Source: Intoshia linei (Eukaryota; Orthonectida; Rhopaluridae). From it: 47,513 nt of DNA. Location of the stretch: assembly GCA_001642005.1 (NCBI GenBank), contig LWCA01000146.1, positions 1 through 47,513 on the forward strand, written 5' to 3'. Shown here piece by piece: positions 1 through 12,000 of this stretch (position 1 is its first letter; each line of letters begins with the position of its first letter). Below the pieces are notes generated by a model that was given only the letters and a program-made list of their open reading frames with translations, ran no database searches and was not told the origin of the DNA. The position numbers and the translations under genes were made by a program.

Positions 1-565
1 CAATACAGTTATCATGTTGAAACAAATTTTCAGCATAAACAAAAAAAATTGGAAAATAAATATAAAAGGCAGCAACGGCAATTAAAATTTGTTAGAGACC
101 GTTTTTTCCAACAACAACTAAATCGTTTTAAAAGTCAATATGTTACTTATAAACAATTGTCTCATGAACGTCGAGACAGACATTTGTATGGGTTGCCAGA
201 AGAATATGAACCACAAAATTACACCCCACTTAAACTCAACGCAATAAAGAAAAAGATTAATGTTAAATTTGATGTCAGCAATCTTAATTTTAAGTCAAAG
301 GGTTATTTTTGATTGTATAGTTATAATTTTACATTTAGAAAACAAAATTAAACCAGTTACTGAAAGTAATAAATCTCACTGGAATACCGTTAAGAGAAAA
401 TTAAGTGTTTCTAATCATGTCAATAATTTCGTTTCGATTAACAAAAAGAAAAATAAAAAAGACAATTTAACATCTATTATTCAAGAAGTTGATAATTATA
501 AAAATTTAAAGGAAGATACATTTGATGAAATCATAAACAAATATGGCCTTTTATTTGATAATTAA
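1..565 (+). CDS. Partial uncharacterised basic protein, C-terminal part, two exons
   Basis: The reading frame is open from the window edge, so the 5' end is missing. Exon 1 (1-301) encodes a Lys/Arg/Gln-rich stretch with heptad-like charged runs (RQQRQLKFVRDRFFQQQ) that could form a helix or coiled coil, then a more ordered part with HERRDRHLYGLPEEYEP. A 37-nt intron (302-338, GTTATT..TTTAG) joins it in phase to exon 2 (339-565), which is Lys/Asn-rich and ends DEIINKYGLLFDN-stop. If the intron is retained, the protein stops at 312 instead. I do not recognise the family. The splice is inferred from consensus ends and a continuous frame of similar composition. The gene converges with the receptor gene that ends at 907. 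Confidence 0.6.
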
Positions 566-906
566 CATATTATATAAAATTTTTTATTTTGATTGTAATA
601 TTATAGGATTTTCAATATCATTTCAAGAAATTGTGTTTTTATAGGCTTGTTTTTCAAGATAAAAAAGATCTACATAATGTATATCGTTGTATAAAAATTT
701 TTGAAAATGTAGTTTAAGTTGATTCTGTCCATTTTGAGAATTTTCGAAAAGCAATCTTTTATATAATCATTAAAAAAATTTAATGAGCTCGTTTTGGTTT
801 ACGCATTATATAAATACATTTGTTAACCACGCATGTGGTGTATTTACGATAAATTAAATGTCCATATTTTTGAATATTTCGTTGTAAATGGTAGATTTAA
901 ACAATT

Positions 907-3900
907 TCAATTACTCCAAAAAAAATATTGCTTAAATTTGCTACTGTTCCAATAAAAAATGAAAAAATTACAGGCAAAATTAGAAATACTGACAAATCTA
1001 ACAAAAGCATAGGCTGTTTGAAAATTTAAGTGCCTGTTCCACATTTTATTTTTACGCAAATCGTGTAGTGAAATGCTGATTTCTTTGAAAGCAAAATTGT
1101 TGGAAATTAAATACATTAAGGTGGCTGGAAATGTTGCTAAAATTGTGAAAATGTTTAAAAAAACCAACATAATTATGACTCGTCGATTTGATTCGTTTTT
1201 TTTATTAATCGTTTTGTCCATTTTATAATTTCTATCATTTGATATCCTTCCCACGCTCTTATTGTTATTATTCGTTTGATCAAAACTCATTTTTTCTGTG
1301 TTTTTTAATTGGCTAAATGTAAATTAGAGCCTTGCAATTTGGTAATTGCCATGGTAGTTCCCACCTGGGCTAAGGGTCGTCCGGGAAAGCTTTTTTTATT
1401 ATTAATGGTTGGGTAAGGTTGAGTAAAAATCAAAAAATATTTAATTTACTTAAAGCTCATTTCCTGCATTGGTAAATTGACTAATTGTACAATTAACATG
1501 ATTGCTATATATGCCTACTGTCTTTTCTCGATTATAAAAAGTCTTCTTATATTCGATAGAAGGAAAAATGCTTATAATCAAAAACAAGCAGATTTTTAAG
1601 CAGACCTTGTAAAATATAAAAAATACACTAAACGTTTTTTTCTAATTACAATTAGATTGTAGTATAAACTTATAAATTAGACATTAGATTGAATGAAAAA
1701 AGTTATTTTTTAGAAATAAATTGATATGTTGTCTATATTTTGTTTAAAGTTCTTTCTTTCGAATACAAACAGAAACTGCTTATATTTAAATTTTATTTAG
1801 TTTAAAATTTCACTGAAATTTATATTTCAGGGGTCTGCTTATAATCGAGAAAAGACAATAGTGGTTAATACATCAAAAATGGGAGACAATATGGGTAATA
1901 ATGTACGCAACTGAACCTACCGTACCGAGACATCTATTCGACAAGTATGGTGCTCGACAAAATGTTTGTAAAATGGTGTCTCATTTTTCCAAATTGAGGA
2001 TTAAAAAAATTATATTCTTGAATATCATAATATGTATTGTATTATATGTGTGATACATTTTATATATCATTTCAAAAACCTTAGAGAGATCATTAAGGCT
2101 ATATGACACTATGCATAGTTTATAAAAAAATTTTTTGAGAGACTATTTTTCATTATTGAATGGCCTAGAACTGTGTAAGTCCGGCTCTGAGTGTACGGAT
2201 CATAATCAAATAAAAAATTGGGGGATTATGAACATCAATTAAAAATTTTTAAGGGTACAGGCGGGTAAGAATTATAGTATAAAATATAGGAATTTACAGG
2301 GAACTAATGTCAATAATGTTTTACTACTAGTTTCATTGTTATGTACTTTGTACATATTTTACATTATTATACATACTTATTATACATTATTAGCACATAG
2401 GTCTGCCGAAGGTTCACTTTATTGCTGTATTAAACTTAAAATTAAACAACTGTATTAGAAGCTTGTATTTTAAAACTCTACTTTATTTAATTTCTGAAAT
2501 TAATGGTTACAAACACACAGAAATACATTTTTAGATACATTACTTTATACAATTATGGATATTATTCAGCCGTTGCTAAATGCAGTTTCACGGAAAAATG
2601 TAGGAAAATTAATGGGCCTTATGTTTCCAAATTGAGCATTTAAAAATAAATTAAGTGGCTATACGTGTGTATTATTTTCCATTTTTTTTAAAGGGTTATA
2701 TTTTATTTTCAAGGGTGCGAGGAGAGCATGATAGGCTCGGCTCTGAGAGTCAATGAAAGTCAAAAAAAATGTGAATTTTACGTCTACACATTTCCAATAA
2801 AGGCATATAAGTGAAAATCTATATAATTCATTCCTTCGGATGTTTTTTGATTGCTAAGCAATTTTTAAATTTCAAATTTTCATTTTCAAAATATTTTTAT
2901 TAAAACCTTTCAAACTTTAATAAAAAACTACAACAACGAAACTAAAAAAACTTTCCTAATATCATGAAACAAATTTGGGAACCACTCCTTTAAAGGATTG
3001 ATAATAGTGAATAGTAGGATTTTTAAGTTACATTTTAAACATGACTTTATAGTTTTAGTATAATATAAATGTTCCCTCGGCGGAGTTACGTGCTGTTTGT
3101 ACGTAGTACATAACAGTCAAGCTAGTAATCTATAGAATACTATACGGTAGTAGAATTTAGTGGCGCACTATCAAAAGATCGTAAAAATATACTAATATTA
3201 AAATTTATAATTGAATTGAATAAAAAATATTCTCTGGTGTGAACACCATAGAATATTTTTAATTTTTTTTGTAATATGGGTTGTAGGTATAATATGGTAT
3301 CTTAATAATTCAGTTTTAACTTGGATCTGTGGATCTACGATCAAATATTATCATATACATTCAAATTAAAATATGTATTAAAATTAATATTAACTACAAT
3401 TATAAAATACGATCTTTTGATTTACGATCAAAAAACTACGATCATGTGATTTTACGATCATTTGAACGGACACAGAATATAGTCTATACATGTATTATAA
3501 ATAAATGTTAAATATTACATATTAGTTTTTCTGAAGAGCGAGATTAACGTTTTTCTTTTGCTGAATACTTGATTATACTTGCTATTTAACAATTTAATCT
3601 GTCGAATAAGACAAACATTGACCATCGAAATTATAATTGGAAATATTATGAAAGTAATAGTTTCTGATATCCAGGAATGGATATAAACAGAATTCAAGTA
3701 ACTTGATACGTTTACAACACAAAATTGATTTTTAATGACCCAAAAAGTAAACTGAGGTGACTGTAAAGCTGCAGCCAAAATACAAGCCACATTGCACATG
3801 ACCATATTACGCACAATTCGCTTATTGAGTAATTTTAAAATTGGGTTGGAAGATACGGTAAATAAGAATGGATGATTTATTTGTAGATACCTTTCAATAC

Positions 3901-4297
3901 TGTTTAACAAAATAATGAAAATGTTGTTGTGTTGAGTCATCATAAACAAAAATGAAAATGTCTTACAAATAAAAACTGTATTGAGTACGTTCCTTTCCCA
4001 AAAGTATTGAATTGAGAAAATGACATGTAAAATTAAAAAAATCACATCATTAATACACAAATACAAGTAAAATATTGCTGACGGATGATGCCGACTCATT
4101 TTAAACCATACTATAATTGAAAGAATGTTTCTACAATTTTATGTAATATACAAAAAAATATAAAATTACCCTGGAATTCCTAAAAGGTACCAAACTGGAA
4201 TAAAATATAAATTTATATAGCCGATTATGGGTCTTTCACTGACGTATAAAAATTCAAACGATGATAATAGTTCATTGGTACCGTTTATGAGTGACAT
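907..4297 (-). CDS. Class A (rhodopsin-like) G-protein-coupled receptor, probably a peptide receptor, 3 exons
   Basis: A complete seven-helix receptor of 381 residues. Exons on the minus strand: 4297-4170, 4130-3519, 1312-907. The introns are 39 nt and 2206 nt, and all phases agree. The N-terminus has a glycosylation sequon (NGT) and no obvious signal peptide. TM1 carries the GN pair (IPGNILSIIVW, residues about 41-51), split by the first intron. TM2 has the Asp in LCINDVIF. A Cys before TM3 and a Cys in loop 2 can form the usual disulphide. TM3 ends ERY in place of DRY. TM4 and TM5 follow, then a basic Asn-rich third cytoplasmic loop. TM6 is RRVIIMLVFLNIF and TM7 ends SNFACNFFIFYWNSSKFK, without NPxxY. 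The overall style resembles FMRFamide/myosuppressin-type invertebrate receptors, but the ligand is not determinable. The long second intron carries transposon pieces. Confidence 0.8.
1518..1858. mobile_element. Short TA-flanked inverted-repeat element (mariner/pogo-type MITE)
   Basis: The left end CTGTCTTTTCTCGATTATAA at 1518 is mirrored by the right end TTATAATCGAGAAAAGACAA finishing at 1858, 20 nt with one mismatch. Both ends are flanked by TA (1516-1517 and 1859-1860), as expected for Tc1/mariner/pogo targets. There is no coding potential. It lies in the second intron of the receptor gene. A partial internal echo of the TIR (CTTATAATCAAAAAC near 1570) is also present. Confidence 0.75.
1905..2200. 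repeat. Interspersed repeat family C, copy 1
   Basis: This block shares ordered similarity (AAATTATATTC, then AATATCATAA, then GGCTATATGACACTA, then AAAATTTTTTG) with 8335-8600. It also resembles, in reverse orientation, 15440-15620, 15680-15870 and 43690-43880. The outer sequence CTACCGTACCGAGAC is mirrored at the end of the 43690-43880 copy as GTCTCGGGTACGGTGGG. The class is unknown and no protein is encoded. It sits inside the receptor intron. Confidence 0.55.
2335..3128. mobile_element. Degenerate copy of the long-TIR element (family A) in the receptor intron
   Basis: The right end at 3076-3128 reads CCTCGGCGGAG..TGCTGTTTGTACGTAGTACA..AACAGTCAAGCTAG, the family A terminus. Near 2335-2420 a degraded mirror end is seen (GTTATGTACTTTGTACA, then AGCACATAGGTCTGCCGAAGG) with an insertion in it. 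The subterminal landmark found in other copies (ACGTCTACACATTTCCAATAAA, a 22-nt block with variants, then CCTTCGGATG) is at 2780-2850. No ORF is present. The left boundary is uncertain. Confidence 0.55.
3172..3475. mobile_element. MITE-like repeat with central near-perfect hairpin, copy 1
   Basis: Copy 1 of a roughly 0.3-kb repeat whose inverted second copy is at 32649-32890. The outer parts are loosely inverted (AAAAGATCGTAAAA at the left, TTTTACGATCATTT at the right), and the motif TACGATC recurs about five times in 3340-3460. At 3223-3260 lies a hairpin with 17 of 18 arm positions paired around a GA loop; the innermost six pairs are TGGTGT/ACACCA. No protein is encoded. It is inside the receptor intron. 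Confidence 0.6.
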
Positions 4298-6076
4298 TTC
4301 AGTTATAGTATTTTTTAATATGAATGTTGAATATTTTTAAATGATAAGTATCAAATAACATATTTTAACATTCTAATTATACATTGATTATGTATACACC
4401 CATATAAATTTTTTATCAATTAAAATATCAATATTATATTATGTATATTAGCACGCACTTTGTGGACATGTTTGATAACTAATCAATTTTACTAATTTAT
4501 TCATCCATCCACCACATGTTTATGTATTCTAATCATCATTACATTGTAGATGTTGCTAATTGTTGAATCAATAATTAATTATAAATTATATTATTTTATT
4601 GTTTCATGTATGCTTACGTTTTTTAAGTAATTGGCATAATTTTCTGACATCACTTTAATTTTAGACTAAAATTTAGTGAGAATAAATAATGCATTAAATT
4701 TTATTTAAATTGTTAAATATTAATAAAAAATGGTTTATTTAAATACATTACTAGTCAAGTCGTGCAGTATAGTGTTAAAAACCTGCGATGGTAATTTTTA
4801 GCTCAATAATGTCAATGTGATTTTAATTTTTATCGTAATAAACCCTTAGATATTTTGATTGTTTTTTTACATGAATATACAATTATACAAAAGCTGAAAA
4901 GCTAAATGTTAAAAATTTAAATACAAAAGTAAGAATAAACTAGCAGCTATCTATATGTAACTATATGTAGCTGCTATAGAATAATCACGCGTCTATCAAA
5001 AAGTGTGGTTTTATAATAAAAAGTATTCAAATGGAATGTTGACACTGTAATATTTGAATTGCATTGCATGTTTTAATTGATAAATATCATTAATCAATTA
5101 TTCATTTCAATCAATAATTAGTTGTTCCATTTTGTCAATTATAATTGGTTAATTATCAAATTAATTGAAAAATGATTAAAATGTGAAATTTTTCTAAATC
5201 ATGACTAAATTTTATTTATCAGTGACACAAATATTTTAAGTGAATCTTTTTTATCGATTCATTTCAAACACCAGTTTTATCTAGGACCACAAAATTTTTT
5301 CATGATTTGATCCATGTTTAAATAATAAATGATTTTATTTCAATGTAGATATTTATAAATTTACATATTAACTTAAAATTTTTATATATCTTTAATATTT
5401 CCTGTTTAATGGAATATATAATTCGAAAAATATAATCTAAAAAAATAGAAATATATACACTCTCGATATATTTATTATTGTTCTATTTACTATATTAAAG
5501 TCTTCAATAATAAGTAACTTCAACTAATATGGAAATTATAGTAAAAAGCATAATCATTGACCAGTGATCAAAATTTATTTTATATTTTATTTAACAAAAT
5601 ATAAATATCCAAGAAAATCAGGTGTATTTTTCATGTTATAAAACTTGAGCGGCGCATTTCAATCTTGATAAAAATTTTTTTTTTCCAATATTAAGTGCTT
5701 TTATACAAAACTACTCAAAATCTACCCAAAACATATTTTTAGTTTGATACCATGAAACACTAAAAATAAATATAACACAAAATATTTCGTGACATTTAAA
5801 TTTAATATTTTCGAAGGATTAAAAAAGCGGCCCAACGCAGAGCTAGCTATGGTTGTATAAAGTACATACAGTTAAGCTAATATAAGATAAACGTAATTAA
5901 ACAATTTCTTAACATTACCTATTAATTTAGAATTGGACATTATCCCTTCTGCAGAGTGTAGCGATAAAGAAAACAAACAAATGAAAAATTCTTAACAAAA
6001 TAAAATATAAACATAAAATTTTACTGATTGGAATGCATAAAATAAACACTAGATAAACTAATTATATAAAACAAAT
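4298..6076. other. Intergenic region between the adducin 3' end and the receptor 5' end
   Basis: A+T-rich sequence without a supported gene. It contains a 9-bp perfect inverted repeat (TAGCAGCTA at 4941-4949, TAGCTGCTA at 4968-4976) enclosing two tandem CTATATGTA. It also holds a worn family A terminus at about 5830-5885 (CAGAGCTAG..GTTGTATAAAGTACATACAG). The receptor promoter should lie just above 4297, but no diagnostic element can be picked out of the A+T background. Confidence 0.5.
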
Positions 6077-9000
6077 TTAAATTGGTTTTTCTTGACGTTT
6101 TCTTTTCATAAATGATGGAGTACGGAATCTCTTTTTTTTGGGTTTTTCACTATTATGTTTTTGTTTGGTTTCATTTGTCTAAATAAATAATTATAAATCA
6201 ATTAAAATGCACTCAACTAATAATTAAACAGATTATGTTACAACCATTAATTTAATTTCGAAATATTGACTATAAAATAAAATATAAACCACCCAAATGT
6301 TGCAAATTTTTAATCTAATCAATAGTCATAATAAAAAATATACTATATTATTTTCAAAATTTATAGATTTCCTAGGCTCTGTTCTAACACTGGACGATTT
6401 TACATTTCCAACTTCTTCATATGTATGATTACCTAAATAGCCAAATAAAAATAAAAAGTTAATAATAATAACCCATATACAAATAATAAACGAAAATAAA
6501 AAATTCTCACTTTTATTGTTGTTTTCTTCATTGGATATAAATACATCATTCGCTAAATGTGAAAATTAAACAACATAAATAGACAATTATCTAAATATTT
6601 ATAAAAAAATTACCTTTCAGAGAATCCTTTTTATTGCTCTCACTTATATCAAGTTTATAAAAGTCCAAGTCTTTATCCAATTGTTCATTAAATGGATTTT
6701 TATAAACTGTGTTTGTGTAAACTTCTGGGTTGTCTCTGTATTTACTTTGAATAAGTCCACGAGAAACTGATCCAATAGTACTATAATCTTGATTTTGAGA
6801 TATTTTGGTAGTGTGCATAATTTTTGATTCTGGGCCAGAATTTACATTTTCAGTATAATAATTATTTTTTATATTATTATGCATTTCTAAAAATTCTTCA
6901 GGGTTCTTTCCCTGTGGTGCAAACTGGTTCGGTTTATCGTTTGGAACTTGAACAACAGTAGTTTCTTCATCAGTTTTGGTCCACTGCGCAGAGTGACCAG
7001 GTATAGCCGTTTTTTTTTTAATTTTATCATATGCATTAGGTGAAGCCATCCAATTTCGTTTTATGTAGTTATTTCTAAAAAGTTAATGAACGTAGTGAAA
7101 TTATTACAACACTAAAAATTACCATAATAAAATTTAGTTATTATCATTATATTTCTAACCATTATAATCCGATATCAATAAATTAAAAATTACTTGTCCT
7201 TAATTATACTTTTATCAACAGATTCATTAAATGAAATGGATGCTGGCGGTATACTAACATCGCAAATTGATTTATTTTGATTAGATGCATAATTAGTTCG
7301 CATAATGTAAGGATATCCGGTTCTGTAACCCTATTAAAATAAATTATAGAATTAGTCATGCATACTAAATCATCTAATCTTTTCATTAAACTTTCAAATT
7401 CAAAATCAAATTTACTGATACGTAGTTTTCGATTAACTAAACATTCATTAATACAATTAACATTAAATAAACTTGACACATTGCTACCATTTGCATCAGC
7501 ATTCTCAAGATTGGAATTTATCAATTCAACATAAGTATCGTTAAAAACATTGCTCCCTCCCTTTACATTAACCATGCCGTCGGTAAGATTTTTATATACA
7601 TAATCACTGGTACCAAAATCGTGAATAGCAATATTATCTGCTGTCGTTTGGTCAATTAATTTTAAATTTGATGAAATTTTATCAAATGGCAAAGCCTTGA
7701 CTTGCACTTGGCAAGCCACCATTAATCTTTTTAGAATATAAAACGTTTTTTCAATAGAAGAGGCAAAAACTAACAAACCATCATTTTTTATGAAACATGC
7801 GTTTGTGTTGGATCCAATTTGTTGGTTAAATCTATCCAGTGATTCCTGCTCTTTATCCAAAACGGTTAATAAAGAATCCACATAAGATATATTGACAACA
7901 CAGGCATATCTACATAATGGTTTTAATCCACATTTTAAGGCAGATATTAGCAGAGTTTCGTCTGTTCTGACGTGAATTACACATTTAATGTCGGGTCGAC
8001 AAGAGTAAAAAATTGAATGTAGAAAAAAACTATTATCTTCTATTGCTAAATGGTTTAAACCTGTGTTTGAATTAGATTCATCCACCACCTTACCTTGTCT
8101 GTTTATCTAAATAATTTTTTATATATTTTAGTATTTAGATTCTAGAATACAGCTAATGTCAATAACAAATCAACAATACATGTGCTTTGATACAGATTAA
8201 TTTATGATATAAACTTAAATTTTCTCATTGAAATATTTTTCTAAATTATTGCTACCGATAGAATCAATATTAGTAAATAAAAACAAATTAATAAATAAAT
8301 ATCATTCAAATATGGCCAATGGCCATGTGCGTGAAAAGGATTCCACCTCTGATATACTATCTGTCGAATCTACCTTATCTCGAGAGGTTTTCAACTTTTC
8401 GTAAAATTGAGGCGTCATTGTTCCAAATTGAACATAAAAAAATTATATTCGTAAATATCATAACTATTTTATGTTTTAAATATGAAATACCAAGTCAAGG
8501 TCCTTCGAGGTTACTATGGCTATATGACACTACCCAACATTTGAGAAAATTTTTTGGAGGTTTATTTTATTTTATTTTCGAGGCCTCGAGCTTATTAAGT
8601 TTGGTTACGTACTTTATAAATACATTTTTTTGATTTATTCATATATAACAATCATTACTTAAAAAAATGACAAGTTACACATTTCAGATATTAATAACCT
8701 TTCACCTTTTTTTAGATACATCAATATTTTTGTTATTAAAAATGACACTTCTTGCATAGATTTAATAAAATCTATACAAATGGATTTTCGATAATTTTTG
8801 TTGTCTATAAATTTTATAATCTCGCAATGTATTTATTTTGTTGACATCATTTCCACTTAACTATATGTAAAATTTTACCTTAAACAAGGATTTTGCTGAA
8901 ACACTATGACAAAATTCATTAGATGATCTAATCAAAAATTCTTCTTTTTCAAAGTTGATTCGTGCCTTAAAATAAATAATTACTAATAGAATTTGAATAT

Positions 9001-12000
9001 ATTAATACACATTATTATCATAATTATTATACTTATAAACATAATGGATATTCAAACAATGGAAAAAACATTTCTTATAAAAAATTAAATTTACATATTG
9101 TATAATAAATATAATTTAAAAAATACAGTTGCATGTGAATCTATGTCGCTATTCCAGCCATATAAATAAAGCAAACGATACACGGAGGCTAGTTTAGCAC
9201 GGGTGATTTTTTCGAATTTTGTAAATTCATTTTCCATTGGGCGTACATCATAAATGATTTTTTTGTCGTCTAAAAAAATTAATCAATAGTGGTATCAAAT
9301 TTAAATAATTAACATTAGATAGCAAATATAAATTAGACAACATATTTGATTTTAATGATCAAATTCACTATTAGAGTATGTGCTAGTATCAGACCGCACT
9401 AAGAAGCATTAGAACCTATAGCTTAGTGTATAAATAAAAAAAACCAACAGTCGATGAGAATGTGGTAGGATTCAAATAAAAAAAATTATATTAATACACA
9501 TCATGGTTTCTCAAACTCTGGGACGTCTCAAGTATAGAAGTGTGTAGTTAAATTAAATAGAATTTTTTATCAATTCAAATCAATTTATCAGATGTTATGA
9601 GATCTACGAGAAAGTTTAGATAAGCTTCATTTGACAAAACATTGAAAAAAATAATAAACGGACATTTATTTCATCTATATGTTCTGCCGAGGGCTAATGA
9701 TTAAATTTCTGGCATCAGAATGTAATTGAATATTATAAAATTTAAATTCCCATCTTTACTACATGTACAATATAATTAAAAATATGGAAATAAATCTCAA
9801 TATAATAATGATAAAGCTATATAAATGTATTGCATGTGACTAAAAATTTTGTATTTTCATACAAATTATTATATCAAAAATTCTAATACAGTTTTTCACG
9901 GATCAGGTTTATTATAAACTTAATATAAACTTTATATCTAAGATTAATTTTCTAAAATTGAATCCTTCAGTTTCAAAAAACAAATTTTCCTTTTTTTAAG
10001 TACAAATTACATCTAGAAAAATAAGGTAATTTAGTTAAAATTGTACATTTCTATTTAGTAAATGTATAAAATAAAATCATTGCTTTTTGAGCATGAGTAG
10101 GGTCTTTGTAACAAACGAAACCAAATTTTTTGGAATCCATACTGTTACTAATGCAAATTTTACATGAAAAAATCTCACCATAGGCAGAAAATGCTTTACT
10201 TAAATCTTCCTGTTTCCAACTAGCTGGAAAATTTTCGAAGTACACATTATTAAATCCTCTAATATTCGTTTAGACCTAGGTATAAATTCCATGACTTCAA
10301 CGGGTTTAGTATCCTTGGTCAATCTCGTTCCATTTAATCGTATCATTGCTGTATAGCATGGTCCAAATTGCTGAAATGTACAAAAGCGTAACCTTTCGAT
10401 ACACCATGTTCGTCGCATACAACCTTGCAAGACATGATTGGTCCAAAATGAGAAAATGTCTGAAATAATGTTTTTTGATCGACAATTTTATCCAAATTTT
10501 TAATGAAAATGTTACCGACACCATTTTTTCGTATGGAAGGATCTCGAAAAGACCACATGATTCTCATACTTTTTTTTTTAAGCGTTTCATAATTCAAATT
10601 GTGCATTGCTTTCAGAGCGCAATTTTTATCCATAAAGTTTATATTAGCATAATTTCCACTTCTAGTACCATTAGCATGACTGACTAATCTAACAGACGAC
10701 AAATCATCGACATATAAACTATTGCAACCTTCAAGGTTAAAAGGCTTATGTTCAGTGGAAGCTGATTGATACATTTTTTCTTTTTTCTTTTTTCTTTTTT
10801 CTTTTTTCTTTTTTCTTTTTTCTTTTTTCTTTTTTCTTTTCTATTTTCTTTTTCTTTTATATTTTTTTGAATTTTAAAATTTATATGAAAATTATGTACA
10901 ATAAACGTAAATAAAATAAAATGAAATTAGCATATGTTAAAAATAAAGGTGAAATTAAATCAAGTCCAGATTATTTAAGAAAGTATTAGTCGAGTTTTAA
11001 AATTTCCATATTTCTATTACAGTTTTTCGAGAGTGATGTTTCATCGCCAATTTCATTTTGATAAATTGAGTCCTTCAAAGTCAAAAACCCCAATTATCTT
11101 TTTTTTTAAAAATCAAACGAATCATAGAATTCTAAAAAATACTCAATCAGATAATGATTTTAAAATCATCAAAATTATGATAATTTATAATTTTTAAAAT
11201 CTTATATCTTCACAGCCAAAACCCAAAATTACCTTTTTGGAAAAATTTAAAAATGTTAATTTTCACGATCGAAACCCCAGATTATTTTTTTAAAAAATGA
11301 AAACAGTTCTAAAATTTAAAAAAAAAATTAGAGATGATACAGTTATATTCAGTTAACATAGTGATTGTGATTTCCCGGGAAATGACAAAAGTCGAGAACC
11401 GGAAAATTAAAAATTACATATATAAATAATATAAATAAAAAATTTTTATTCATATATAATATAGAAGCATTAAAAATTTTAGAGACTTTAATAAATTTTA
11501 TAAACACAAAAAAATTTAAGAATTAATGAAATAACACGAATCTAGATTGAAATTTATAAATTAAATTGTTAATTAGAAAAAAATTTATTTATTTTAGAGT
11601 GTTAAAAAAGTTTTTCAAAACGCACATAATATTGATAGATTATTCTTTTAAACGCGGTTTACGTTTTGTTAAGAAATTAGAAGCAGTAGAAAAATTTCTT
11701 TCATTTTGTGTTGACGTAAGTTTAACGGTCATAAGGGCTTCCTTTAATTTTAACAATCTTGATGATAGCGTTCCAGTTCGTAATAACTCATAATATTTTT
11801 CAAAATAATATTGGATAAAGAGGGTAATTCCCTTAAGTGTTAGTAATTTGTGATTAGAATAATAGGTTTTTAAAAAAAAAAGTATTGGAATAATGATATT
11901 TTTGCATTAAAGGCTGGAAAATTAGATTTTTTATTTGTGGTTTAAAGGGGATTTCTTTCATAAGATTTCGTAAAATCGGATTTTTGAAAAAAATATCGGT

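Noticed and set aside
2700-3130. LTR retrotransposon fragment
   Set aside because: The shared ends are inverted rather than direct repeats, and no gag/pol-like sequence occurs anywhere in the family.
8319-8633. Plus-strand ORF of 104 codons
   Set aside because: It lies within interspersed repeat family C. Other copies of the repeat do not keep the frame.
10343-10774. PABP-like region as a functional multi-exon gene
   Set aside because: The frame changes at about 10345 and 10255 occur within a few bases and leave no space for introns. RRM1 is internally deleted and everything after RRM3 is missing.
11566-11793. Plus-strand ORF within the hAT element
   Set aside because: It is the reverse of the decayed hAT dimerisation tail, which is recognisable on the minus strand.
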